From contig NZ_BTCK01000004.1 of NCBI RefSeq assembly GCF_033239625.1, positions 124,001-188,000 of the forward strand: a stretch of DNA of 64,000 nucleotides, in the 5' to 3' direction. Every line of letters starts with the position of its first letter. The first letter of the stretch is position 1. Source of the stretch: Paenibacillus_T sp033239625. GTDB taxonomy: Bacteria; Bacillota; Bacilli; Paenibacillales; Paenibacillaceae. Under the pieces are notes generated by a model that saw only the letters and a list, made by a program, of their open reading frames with translations, was not told the origin of the DNA and made no database searches. Position numbers and translations under genes: made by a program. Below, one piece after another: positions 1 to 7,304 of the stretch.

Positions 1-847
1 CGTTGTTCCAGATCATCCACTGCTTATACTTCAGGCCAGCATCATACACAAGCTTGACGCCAATACGATGGTCAACCACTTCTGCGAAGTTGCGGCCATC
101 AACCGGCGCTGCCGAGTAGTGGTTGTCCAGCGATTCTGCATAAGGCGATCCGCCTTGCGGCGATTTCATCGCTTCTTCAGCAACTGTCATTGGGATCGTG
201 CCGCCTGTCGGCAGCATCCGTCCGTCGAGCTCCCAACGTACGCCCGTCGTTACGTGTGCTGTAACATCCGAACGAGCGCTCTCTGGCGCGAATGGCGCGT
301 TGATCGCCGTATGGTAGCCGAGCAAGCAAGGCAGCTGCTTGTCGCCATTGTTCGTTACCGTGCTCGTCTGAGCAAGTCCGTTCGCGGACAACGCGTAGCG
401 GATTTCAATCCGGAAGTTGTGCGGCAGCACGCTGTACACACTGTCATTCTCGTCAACTACATAACGAACAACCACGTAGCTCTCTTGATCGTTCGCGCCT
501 TGATCCACAACGTCCCAAGCTGCTTTATAGAAGAAACCGTGCAGATGGTTGCCCGTTGCCGTTTCATTCACCGGCAGGTTGTACGAGATACCCGCTGCCT
601 CGAATTTGCCGTCGCGGTAACGGTTCGGAGGGAACAATACCGGGATGCCATATACGGCCGGCGCTTCGCGGAACGAATCCATCTCTGCCTCTTCCGGCTC
701 GCGCAGGAACTTGTATCCTGCTTCAACGTCGCGGAATGCGACGAGGTTCGCACCGATCTCCGGCAGCAAAGCTGCTTCATATTTACCAGAGCGAAGCCAT
801 ACGGCTTTCTCGCCGTAGAACGATCCAATCACTGCTTCATTCGCCAT
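1..847 (-). CDS. Aldose 1-epimerase family protein (galactose-mutarotase-like), 3' end outside window
   Basis: Partial gene; 282 residues are visible from the ATG at 847 and the C-terminus lies beyond the left edge. The start is preceded by AGGGGC at a suitable distance. The protein begins MANEAVIGSFYGEKAVWLRS and carries the mutarotase-like pieces LLPEIGANL, NHLHGFFY (about residues 114-121) and LLGYHTAINAPF (about residues 184-195), the region of the catalytic histidine. Family members interconvert alpha and beta anomers of free hexoses in the cytoplasm. The conserved C-terminal catalytic glutamate would fall off the edge, so activity cannot be judged. It is divergent from the serpin gene and shares a 222-bp intergenic region with it. 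The sugar specificity is unknown. Confidence 0.85.
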   Translation of the reverse strand, partial: MANEAVIGSFYGEKAVWLRSGKYEAALLPEIGANLVAFRDVEAGYKFLREPEEAEMDSFREAPAVYGIPVLFPPNRYRDGKFEAAGISYNLPVNETATGNHLHGFFYKAAWDVVDQGANDQESYVVVRYVVDENDSVYSVLPHNFRIEIRYALSANGLAQTSTVTNNGDKQLPCLLGYHTAINAPFAPESARSDVTAHVTTGVRWELDGRMLPTGGTIPMTVAEEAMKSPQGGSPYAESLDNHYSAAPVDGRNFAEVVDHRIGVKLVYDAGLKYKQWMIWNN

Positions 848-950
848 TACAATCACTGCCCCTAATCTCATTATTAATTGAGCTTGATTTATTAGAAAGC
901 CAAGCTTATGTAGCTCACGCTCTCAATTATACGAAGGATAAGGTGTCAGG

Positions 951-964
951 GGCAAACGTTTTCA
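951..964. promoter_or_regulatory. Candidate catabolite-responsive element (cre) between mutarotase and serpin genes
   Basis: GGCAAACGTTTTCA matches the cre consensus TGNAANCGNWNNCA at every fixed position except the first. It lies in the divergent intergenic region. The sequence CAAACGTT also pairs with AACGTTTG about 14 bases downstream (974-981), giving an inverted repeat of its own. CcpA control is inference from consensus only. Confidence 0.35.
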
Positions 965-1069
965 ACCGATTCCTAACGTTTGAACGAAACTTTTTGCGCA
1001 GAAGGTCCGTTAATGATGGCAAGTAACGTTTCATTAGACAAACAGAGTATGATGAAGGGGGGCTTCCTA

Positions 1070-2335
1070 ATGAAATACAAACGAATCGCACTGCTTGCGC
1101 TCGCATCACTGCTGCTCGCTGGAAGCATGTCCGCATGCGGCACCAAAGATAATGCTCAATCCGCCATCTCCTTAGAAGCTCGAGATAAGCTGGCTGCAGA
1201 AGCAGATCAGCCTATCATCCAAGCTTCTAACCATTTCGGACTACGCTTGCATCAGATGCTGCTGAAAGAGAAGCCGGGTCAGAACGTATTCCTCTCTCCG
1301 CTCAGCATCACAACCGCGCTTGCAATGGTCTATAACGGAAGCCGCGGCGAGACGAAGGCTGAACTGGAACGAGTGCTGGGCTGGAATGGTTCATCTATCG
1401 ATCAAATCAATACGGGTTACCGCGAGCTGCTGAAATTGCTCAGCCAGCCAGGAGAAGGCATTACGCTTCAGTTAGCCGATTCGGTCTGGCACAATAAGGC
1501 GGTCACGGTAAATTCGGATTTTTCCAATATTATTGAAGACAGCTACAGCGCAGAGATTGAATCGATTGACACGACCAAACCGGAGCAGTCGGCTAAGCTG
1601 ATCAACGATTGGATAGCCGATCACACGGAAGGGATGATCGATAAGCTGATCGAGCCCAATTCGATCGATTCCAATTTGGTTATGATTCTGCTCAATGCGG
1701 TCTATTTCAACGGCACTTGGAAAGATCAATTCGACGCTAATTTTACGAAGGACAAATCGTTCCATCTTGCAGACGGTTCGAAACAAACTGTGCCTTTCAT
1801 GAATCGGACGGGCGAATATTCACACCTGAAGAACGATGATTATGAAGCGATCCGCATCCCGTATGGTCGTGGTCAAATGTCGATGGTCATTCTTCTTCCT
1901 TCTGCAGGAAGCAGTCTCGATGCCCTCCAGGAGAAAATATGGAACGGCAAAGTCGGACTTCTGGAACAGTGGAAAGACGAATACGGTTCGATTCAACTGC
2001 CGAAATTCAGTATCGGTTACAGTGCGACATTGAATGATTCTCTGAAAGCCTTAGGCATGCAGCAGTCGTTCTCGGAAGCTGCAGATTTCTCCGGCCTATC
2101 GAACGAAGCCAATGTACGCATCTCCAAGGTCAAGCATAAGAGTAAAATCGAAGTGAGCGAAGAAGGAACCAAGGCGGCCGCTGTAACGTCGATCGAAACA
2201 ACTACTACATCCGCCGAAGTCGTCCGTGAACCTTTCGATATGATCGTGGATCGTCCGTTCTTCCTCGCTATTGTGGATGAACAGAGCAAGGCCGTCATGT
2301 TTACGGGCTCAATCTATAACCCTGCAGCCGACTAA
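1070..2335 (+). CDS. Serpin-family protease inhibitor, lipoprotein
   Basis: The ATG at 1070 is chosen because GAAGGGGGG lies 8 bases upstream and the product then starts with a clean lipoprotein signal peptide (MKYKRIALLALASLLLAG, lipobox SMSAC, Cys about residue 23). The 421-residue protein has the serpin core (FLSPLSITTALAMVYNGS, LLNAVYFNGTWKDQF). Its reactive loop hinge EEGTKAAAVTS is rich in small residues, as inhibitory serpins require for loop insertion. By standard numbering the scissile bond falls in TTTTSAEVV, giving a Thr or Ala P1, which would suit an elastase- or subtilisin-like target. It is probably displayed on the outer face of the membrane as a suicide inhibitor. It converges with and overlaps the downstream SDR gene by 4 bases. 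The target protease is unknown. Confidence 0.92.
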   Translation: MKYKRIALLALASLLLAGSMSACGTKDNAQSAISLEARDKLAAEADQPIIQASNHFGLRLHQMLLKEKPGQNVFLSPLSITTALAMVYNGSRGETKAELERVLGWNGSSIDQINTGYRELLKLLSQPGEGITLQLADSVWHNKAVTVNSDFSNIIEDSYSAEIESIDTTKPEQSAKLINDWIADHTEGMIDKLIEPNSIDSNLVMILLNAVYFNGTWKDQFDANFTKDKSFHLADGSKQTVPFMNRTGEYSHLKNDDYEAIRIPYGRGQMSMVILLPSAGSSLDALQEKIWNGKVGLLEQWKDEYGSIQLPKFSIGYSATLNDSLKALGMQQSFSEAADFSGLSNEANVRISKVKHKSKIEVSEEGTKAAAVTSIETTTTSAEVVREPFDMIVDRPFFLAIVDEQSKAVMFTGSIYNPAAD

Positions 2336-3207
2336 TCTGCGATGCCGATCTGCTTCGCGTAGCGCCCCCAGTGCGGCCGCGAACCGTCTGCATCGGCAAT
2401 GCCATAATGCTCGGACAGATCCCAGCTGGTCAACACCGTTCCATTGCGCGAATGGCGATCCGGGTCAGCAGCGAACGCAGCTACGGAACGTCCAAGCAGA
2501 TAAGGCGTCTCCGATTGAGCAAAATGCGGATCGGTCGCAATCGCATCGCGCCAGTTGCTTTCCTTCACACCGAAGTGATCGAGCATCGCTTCGGAACGAA
2601 GGAAGCCTGGCGTCGCGGCCACGCTCGTAATGCCGTATTCCGCTAAGTCAGCGGCCATCGCCTGCGCCAGATGAATGACACCGACCTTCGCGAGACTATA
2701 ATACAGGTTCCCGCGGTAACGATAATCCCAGCCATCGGTAATCTCTATAATGAGACCTTGGCGTCTTGCAATGAGCAGCGGCGCCGCGTAGTAGCTCGTG
2801 ATCATGTGAGAATGAACCGCTTGCCTCTGCAGCAGCAGACCGTTCTGGAGCGAATGATCCCAGAATGGCTTGCTCCAATCCACAAGCGGGTCTCCTCCCC
2901 AAACATCGTTAACGAGGATATCGAGACATCCTTCTTGCTCGCGCGCTATGCGTTCGAATAAGGTTCTGACATCTGCCTCCGAGGTATGGTCGGTCCGAAC
3001 GGCGATCCCCCGTCCGCCTGCTGATGTGACGAGTTCGGCCGTCTCTTCAATGGTCTCGCTGCGGTTCATGGCAGACCGTTGATCTCTTGTGCTTCGGCCA
3101 GTGCAGTATACCGTTGCACCTAGTTCTCCTAACGAGACGGCAATCGCCCGTCCCGCTCCTCTGGTTGCACCAGCGACTACGGCAACCTGGCCCTGTAATG
3201 GCAGCAT
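2332..3207 (-). CDS. SDR-family NAD(P)-dependent oxidoreductase
   Basis: This is a 291-residue short-chain dehydrogenase with a strong site TAGGAGG before the ATG. The Rossmann motif is GATRGAGRA near residue 13, the second-strand motif appears as LVNDVWGG in place of the usual NNAG, and the catalytic YSLAK (Tyr-x-x-x-Lys) is in the middle. Members reduce or oxidise small carbonyls or alcohols in the cytoplasm. It sits tail to tail with the serpin and has no obvious pathway partner, so its substrate is unknown. The C-terminal tail (DLSEHYGIADADGSRPHWG) is longer than in minimal SDRs and resembles SDR proteins usually annotated only as general oxidoreductases. Confidence 0.88.
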   Translation of the reverse strand: MLPLQGQVAVVAGATRGAGRAIAVSLGELGATVYCTGRSTRDQRSAMNRSETIEETAELVTSAGGRGIAVRTDHTSEADVRTLFERIAREQEGCLDILVNDVWGGDPLVDWSKPFWDHSLQNGLLLQRQAVHSHMITSYYAAPLLIARRQGLIIEITDGWDYRYRGNLYYSLAKVGVIHLAQAMAADLAEYGITSVAATPGFLRSEAMLDHFGVKESNWRDAIATDPHFAQSETPYLLGRSVAAFAADPDRHSRNGTVLTSWDLSEHYGIADADGSRPHWGRYAKQIGIAD

Positions 3208-3282
3208 AGATATGCCTCCTATGTATGATGATGTGTTGATGAACAGCTATGTATGAAATCGTCCTGAGACTGTACAATAAAA

Positions 3283-3325
3283 AGAAGCTGGCCCCTATCG
3301 ATTATTCGATTGGATGCCAGCTTCT
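3283..3325 (-). terminator. Rho-independent terminator of the nitroreductase gene
   Basis: A 10-bp perfect stem, AGAAGCTGGC paired with GCCAGCTTCT, has a 23-base loop. On the minus strand it is followed by a T-rich tract (TTTTTATT), and it sits just past the end of the nitroreductase gene. Confidence 0.7.
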
Positions 3326-3358
3326 ATTCGTTGTGTTCAATTATTATAGCATAACGAA

Positions 3359-4006
3359 TTATACAATTTCATTCCAGAACGTAACTTCTTCTAGCTTCAG
3401 ACGAGCTGAAGCGTGCGCTTCAACCGCGGCTTTGCCAACTGCAATCAGCATAACCGTCTCGTAACGTTCCGGTACGGCGAACAGCTCATTGAATTGTGCT
3501 TTGTTGAACCCGCCCATCGGTACAGTGTCATAGCCATGTGCCTTCGCAACAAGCATGAACTGCATAGCGATCAAACCAGCGTCTACGAGCCCGATATCCT
3601 TTGCAACATCGGTTTTGCGGTATGGAGATTGTTCGCTTACAATGCGCTCCACCATACGCGTCTTCGTTTCTTCATCCATAAAGCCGGACTCAACCGCTCG
3701 GGAGTAAATCGTCTCCGCATGACGGTACGATTCTTTGTCAGCCAGAATCGCAATGATATGGGAAGCATTCACGACTTGCTGCTGATTGAAGGCAATCGGA
3801 AGCAGCTGCTCTTTCTTCGCTTGGTCGTCAATGACGAGGAAACGCCAAGGCTGCATGTTGCTCGAGGATGGCGCCAGCGTAGCTTCTTCCAGCATTTGCT
3901 TCATTTCTTCCGTTGAGATCCGGAATGTCGGATCATATTTGCGAACAGAATGACGCTCGCGGATAACCGTTTGAAAATCTGGGCTTTGTACTTTTGTTTG
4001 CACCAT
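3359..4006 (-). CDS. Nitroreductase family protein
   Basis: The start at 4006 gives a 215-residue protein with GGAGGG 7 bases upstream; a longer reading from 4042 lacks such a site. Diagnostic stretches are RHSVRKYDPTF (FMN phosphate-binding arginines), LAPSSSNMQPWRFLVI and MGGFNKAQFNELF. The family consists of FMN-dependent, usually dimeric NAD(P)H oxidoreductases acting on nitro compounds, quinones or flavins. An Rrf2 regulator lies just upstream on the same strand, which suggests redox- or NO-responsive control. The 184-bp gap contains two AT-rich similar stretches (AGTTAATATTAA near 4042 and AACTGTTAATAATAA near 4110) that could be regulatory. The physiological substrate cannot be assigned. 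Confidence 0.9.
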   Translation of the reverse strand: MVQTKVQSPDFQTVIRERHSVRKYDPTFRISTEEMKQMLEEATLAPSSSNMQPWRFLVIDDQAKKEQLLPIAFNQQQVVNASHIIAILADKESYRHAETIYSRAVESGFMDEETKTRMVERIVSEQSPYRKTDVAKDIGLVDAGLIAMQFMLVAKAHGYDTVPMGGFNKAQFNELFAVPERYETVMLIAVGKAAVEAHASARLKLEEVTFWNEIV

Positions 4007-4190
4007 TTGGAATCCCTCCACTATCCGTGTTAATTTCTGCACAGTTAATATTAAAAAAGGGGACTATAGATTAGCCGACGTTTGAACGTTTGGTTGCTCA
4101 CGAGTCATTAACTGTTAATAATAATCCACAGTATATGCCATGAATAACGGCGCTGTCAACAACGCCGTGACGGTACGTATGAAGTGCTGT

Positions 4191-4628
4191 TTACCCTCTT
4201 AGTTTATCCGCGTATTGTGCCACTGTATGCCGCCCCATAACTGCAAGCATACTTTGATCCAACTCCACTAACAAATCGGTGAACGCTTCTTTCATATGGA
4301 CGCCGAACGGGTGAGGTCCCGTTGCTTCCTCCATCGTTCTGCACAACTCCCCTGTAATCTGCAGTGCCGTGTAAATCTCTGCAAGCGTAATCGTCTCAGG
4401 CTGTCGCAGCAGACGATAACCGCCGTCCCTGCCTTCTCGCGTCTCGATGAGCCCTGCTCTTGCCAGTTGTCCCATAATACGCCGGAGCAGTGTTGCCTCG
4501 GAATGCAGCCGTTCAGCAAGCACGCAGCTCGGGCACGACTGTCCATTTATCGCAAGAACAACCATAGCCTGCACCGCTAATCCAAAGGTGCGAAAGCTCG
4601 GCGGACAGCTCTTACGAAGTTCTGTCAT
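4191..4628 (-). CDS. Rrf2-family transcriptional regulator
   Basis: The ATG at 4628 follows GAGAGGACACC and gives a 145-residue protein. The winged-helix N-terminal part includes FGLAVQAMVVLA, LRRIMGQLARAGLIETREGRDGGYRL and the wing GGYRLLRQP, all typical of Rrf2. Cysteines sit at CPSC (near residue 31) and LC (near residue 93), but not in the spacing of IscR or NsrR cluster ligands, so Fe-S binding is uncertain. It lies upstream of the nitroreductase gene on the same strand with 184 bp between them and may control it. A different Rrf2 protein occurs at 41 kb. Confidence 0.87.
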   Translation of the reverse strand: MTELRKSCPPSFRTFGLAVQAMVVLAINGQSCPSCVLAERLHSEATLLRRIMGQLARAGLIETREGRDGGYRLLRQPETITLAEIYTALQITGELCRTMEEATGPHPFGVHMKEAFTDLLVELDQSMLAVMGRHTVAQYADKLRG

Positions 4629-4861
4629 ATGGTGTCCTCTCTCCCCCATCTTAAGTTCCATGCAAGTCGATATCACTCACCTACTATAGCGTATTGGCCA
4701 TGTTTTGACTAGTGCGCAATCGTACAAGTTCGCGTTCACAAAGTACGCATTTCAGCACCTATTGCCAGCTCCTACAAGCATAAAACATAAACAATCCACC
4801 ATAAAGTGTTAATACGCCTACCTAATCCTCTCGATCGGCGGCGTGAGAAGGAGGAATCACC

Positions 4862-5527
4862 ATGAATACCGATCCTGCATGGAAGTTGTCGTCCAACGTT
4901 GACCATGAACAGCAATCGAATCCAACCGACGAACGTTTTGAATTCACACTGCCGTCAGCTTGGTGGGGGCAGCATGAGCCGAATGCTTGGGCCGGATTAT
5001 TCGTGCATTCCGGCAGCGTGAAGCTCGATGCAGCACCTGGTTTCGCTCAAACTTTTCGCGTAATGACACAAGCTGTACCAGACTACGAGATCGATCAATC
5101 AAGCCCGCGAATCGTTTCGCTCCAATCCATCGTGCGATGCTTAGATGAAGGCAGACATACAGAATCGAATGGTGAATCCGATCAACTGGATTGCCTGCGC
5201 TTCGTTCAGGCAGATATTGCAAAGCTTCCTTATGAAGATGGCAAGTATGATATCGTGTTCGGACTATCCGTACTGCATCGGCTGAAAACGGTAGATGCAC
5301 AAGTAGCACTGGATGAATTCTTGCGCGTGTTAAAAGAAAATGGACTGCTTGTCCTCACATTCGATGAAAGCTTTACCGATTTCCCATCCTTCGCACGGAT
5401 GGTTCGAGCATGCGGGTTCTCATTCGCCGGCGAATTTGATTCCTATCTGGCAGATGAAGCCCATAAACCCGGATCGCGGCTGTATGCTTTTCGAGCGGAA
5501 GGACAGAGCAGCACGGAAACCGAATGA
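4862..5527 (+). CDS. Methyltransferase-like protein lacking the SAM-binding motif I
   Basis: The start is firm: AGAAGGAGGAATCACC precedes the ATG. The central and C-terminal parts (residues about 110-165) match class I methyltransferases of the Methyltransf_11 type: FVQADIAKLPYEDGKYDIVF, then SVLHRL, then EFLRVLKENGLLVLTF. The usual motif I (E/DxGxGxG) expected some 40 residues before FVQADIAKLPY is absent; the equivalent stretch reads APGFAQTFRVMTQAVPDYEI. The N-terminal 60 residues look unlike the family. So the fold is recognisable, but SAM binding is doubtful. It is a single-gene unit followed by a terminator. A degenerate or regulatory role is possible. Confidence 0.7.
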   Translation: MNTDPAWKLSSNVDHEQQSNPTDERFEFTLPSAWWGQHEPNAWAGLFVHSGSVKLDAAPGFAQTFRVMTQAVPDYEIDQSSPRIVSLQSIVRCLDEGRHTESNGESDQLDCLRFVQADIAKLPYEDGKYDIVFGLSVLHRLKTVDAQVALDEFLRVLKENGLLVLTFDESFTDFPSFARMVRACGFSFAGEFDSYLADEAHKPGSRLYAFRAEGQSSTETE

Positions 5528-5535
5528 CAAGATGC

Positions 5536-5583
5536 AAAAGACCGTCCCAACGCGATTGATGCGCATGTGGAAACGGTCTTTTT
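5536..5583 (+). terminator. Terminator after the methyltransferase-like gene
   Basis: A 10-bp stem, AAAAGACCGT paired with ACGGTCTTTT, with a T run begins 9 bases after the stop codon. Confidence 0.75.
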
Positions 5584-5606
5584 GATGCCTAAACATAATT
5601 GATTGA

Positions 5607-5741
5607 TTAAGAGCAGCTGCCTGGCTTTTTCTTCTTCGGCAGGTTGCCGCTTTCACCGGTCAGCCCTGCGCCAAATTGCTCGACACGGGACGGAGAAGCT
5701 GCTGGACCGTCATTTCTTGGCTTGCTGTTGCGACCTGACAT
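5607..5741 (-). CDS. Small basic protein of unknown function, 44 residues
   Basis: A very strong ribosome binding site (GGAGG, 7-base spacing) precedes the ATG at 5741. The product begins MSGRNSKPRN, continues with a Pro/Ala/Ser-rich stretch and ends LPKKKKPGSCS with a C-terminal cysteine. It has no hydrophobic segment. Its size, charge and low complexity recall small spore-core proteins or other short Paenibacillus proteins, but I do not recognise a family. It stands alone between the methyltransferase-like gene and lutR. The quality of its ribosome binding site is the main reason to call it a gene. Confidence 0.55.
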   Translation of the reverse strand: MSGRNSKPRNDGPAASPSRVEQFGAGLTGESGNLPKKKKPGSCS

Positions 5742-5840
5742 GACATCACCTCCAACAGCGTTTAGGATGCGCTGCTTAAACGATGTGCATACGAACTAGG
5801 TTCTGCCATCTGCCAGATGAATAAGAAGTTCAAAGGTTCC

Positions 5841-6551
5841 TCATCGAACATGCTTATGAACAATGTCCTCCACATGCTGCAGATGAACATGCATCGCCTC
5901 TGATGCTTGCTTAGGATCACCATTCACAATCGCTTCGAAAATCGCAGAATGCTCTCGGTGCAACTGCTGCGCAATGTCACGATTGGCATAGATCTCGGCG
6001 CGTCGAACATCGCGAATCGCATTCGCCGTCTGCAGCATGATCGTATCGAACAACTGTACGATGATCGAATTATGCGTCGCATGCGCAAGCCCTTGATGAA
6101 ACGCGAGATCGAGCCTTTCGCCTTCCGCATCGTCACCTGCCGCCGCTTGCATTTGATCGACGATTTCCTTCAACTGCACGATATCCGCTTCCGTTCGTTT
6201 GCGTGCGGCGATCGCTGCATTCGAAATTTCGAGCGACTGTCTAGCTTCGAGCAGCTCAAGCAGCGGGGAGCCTTGAAGCTGAAGCGTATCAAGCACACCT
6301 GCCGCCTCGCTCAAGGGCTGATCGCGCAATACACGGCACACGCCCCCCTGGCGAATCTCGATCAACCCAACAGCCTTCAACGCGCTAAGGGCCTCACGCA
6401 TGGTTGAACGCCCTACGCCGAACCGCTCTGCCATCTCCTTCGTCGAAGGAAGCTTATCGCCCACCTTCAGCTTGCCGCTCGTAATCATCCCGCGAATCTG
6501 TTCGGTAATTTCCTCGTAATGGTTTCGCTTCTCCAGCTTCTCTATCTCCAA
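5841..6551 (-). CDS. lutR: GntR/FadR-subfamily regulator, LutR-like
   Basis: It starts with TTG at 6551, eight bases after GGAGG; no ATG is better placed. The 236-residue protein has a GntR winged helix (residues about 10-75: DKLPSTKEMAERFGVGRSTMREAL, then GLIEIRQGGV) and a C-terminal FCD ligand domain with the metal-binding histidine region (LDLAFHQGLAHATHN, EHSAIFEAI, HLQHVEDIV). It is the last gene of the lut operon, 27 bp after lutC, so it is probably co-transcribed. By analogy with B. subtilis LutR it should repress the lactate genes. A FadR-type dyad in front of lutA (9717-9727) is a likely operator. Confidence 0.85.
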   Translation of the reverse strand: MEIEKLEKRNHYEEITEQIRGMITSGKLKVGDKLPSTKEMAERFGVGRSTMREALSALKAVGLIEIRQGGVCRVLRDQPLSEAAGVLDTLQLQGSPLLELLEARQSLEISNAAIAARKRTEADIVQLKEIVDQMQAAAGDDAEGERLDLAFHQGLAHATHNSIIVQLFDTIMLQTANAIRDVRRAEIYANRDIAQQLHREHSAIFEAIVNGDPKQASEAMHVHLQHVEDIVHKHVR

Positions 6552-6578
6552 TATTCGAGCCTCCGTTTCTACGACACC

Positions 6579-7304
6579 TTATCCAACGAACAAGGCGTAC
6601 ACAACGCCTGGTCCATGGACACCGATCGTCAGATCGTTCTCGATGTCCGCCGAACGGCTAGGACCCGAGATAAAGTGGATGCCAGCCGGCAAATTCTCAC
6701 GGCCGGCTTGATCGAAGTTGATGAGCGCTTCGCCAAGACGCGTCCTCAGTCGTTCAACCGGAATGATGGCGAACAGAACCGTCGGCAGCAAGCTGACCGA
6801 ACGTCCTTTATTCGCTGCAGACAATACCGTAATGGAACCCGTATATGCAACTGCATAGTCGGCAACAACAATACCGAAGTCTGCTTCTGCCGCGCGCGCT
6901 CTCCAGTTCTCCTCTTGATCGGTATTCCATACCGAGATCTGAGCTTCTGGCAGCGCATCCTCCAGCTTCATCTCTTCGAGCTCCGGCTGGCCTTGGCGAA
7001 TGATATACTTAGCGCTCATCTCAGCAGCCTTATTCGCAATGAATTGCTTGGCTTCTTCGAAGGTCGCAAGACGGGCAACATGGCCCCCTGCCGCCTTGAA
7101 GTTCGCGCCGAACCGTTCAATCCGCTCCTCGACCGGCCATTCGAACGTCCGCCAGAAGTCTGGCGCGCCGCGGAATGGGTGCGACGGCTTCTCCATTGGA
7201 CGTGGACGGCCCAGCTTCGACGAAATGCTGTCGATGAACGACTTCTGCTTTGCCTTCGAAGCGGTCTCCAGCTCATTCAACCATTCGTTATGCGTGTCCG
7301 CCAT
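6579..7304 (-). CDS. lutC: Lactate utilization protein C (LUD domain)
   Basis: The ATG at 7304 follows GGAGGAGGAAGC; the gene overlaps lutB by 17 bases. The 241-residue LUD-domain protein includes WPVEERIERFGANF, ADYAVAYTGSITVLSAANKGR and LLPTVLFAIIPVERL, which are typical of LutC. LutABC together oxidise L-lactate to pyruvate as an iron-sulfur-containing dehydrogenase complex at the inner face of the membrane. The operon order A-B-C is complete here. The individual role of LutC is not established even in model species. Confidence 0.92.
   Translation of the reverse strand: MADTHNEWLNELETASKAKQKSFIDSISSKLGRPRPMEKPSHPFRGAPDFWRTFEWPVEERIERFGANFKAAGGHVARLATFEEAKQFIANKAAEMSAKYIIRQGQPELEEMKLEDALPEAQISVWNTDQEENWRARAAEADFGIVVADYAVAYTGSITVLSAANKGRSVSLLPTVLFAIIPVERLRTRLGEALINFDQAGRENLPAGIHFISGPSRSADIENDLTIGVHGPGVVYALFVG

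Noticed and set aside
68..865. Long plus-strand frame opposite the mutarotase gene
   Set aside because: It is antisense to a clearly recognisable mutarotase and its translation is Arg/Cys-rich with no family likeness.
4147..4168. Hairpin ACGGCG-N10-CGCCGT past the Rrf2 gene at 4.2 kb
   Set aside because: The stem is only 6 bp and lacks a T tract on the minus strand, so a terminator call is not justified.
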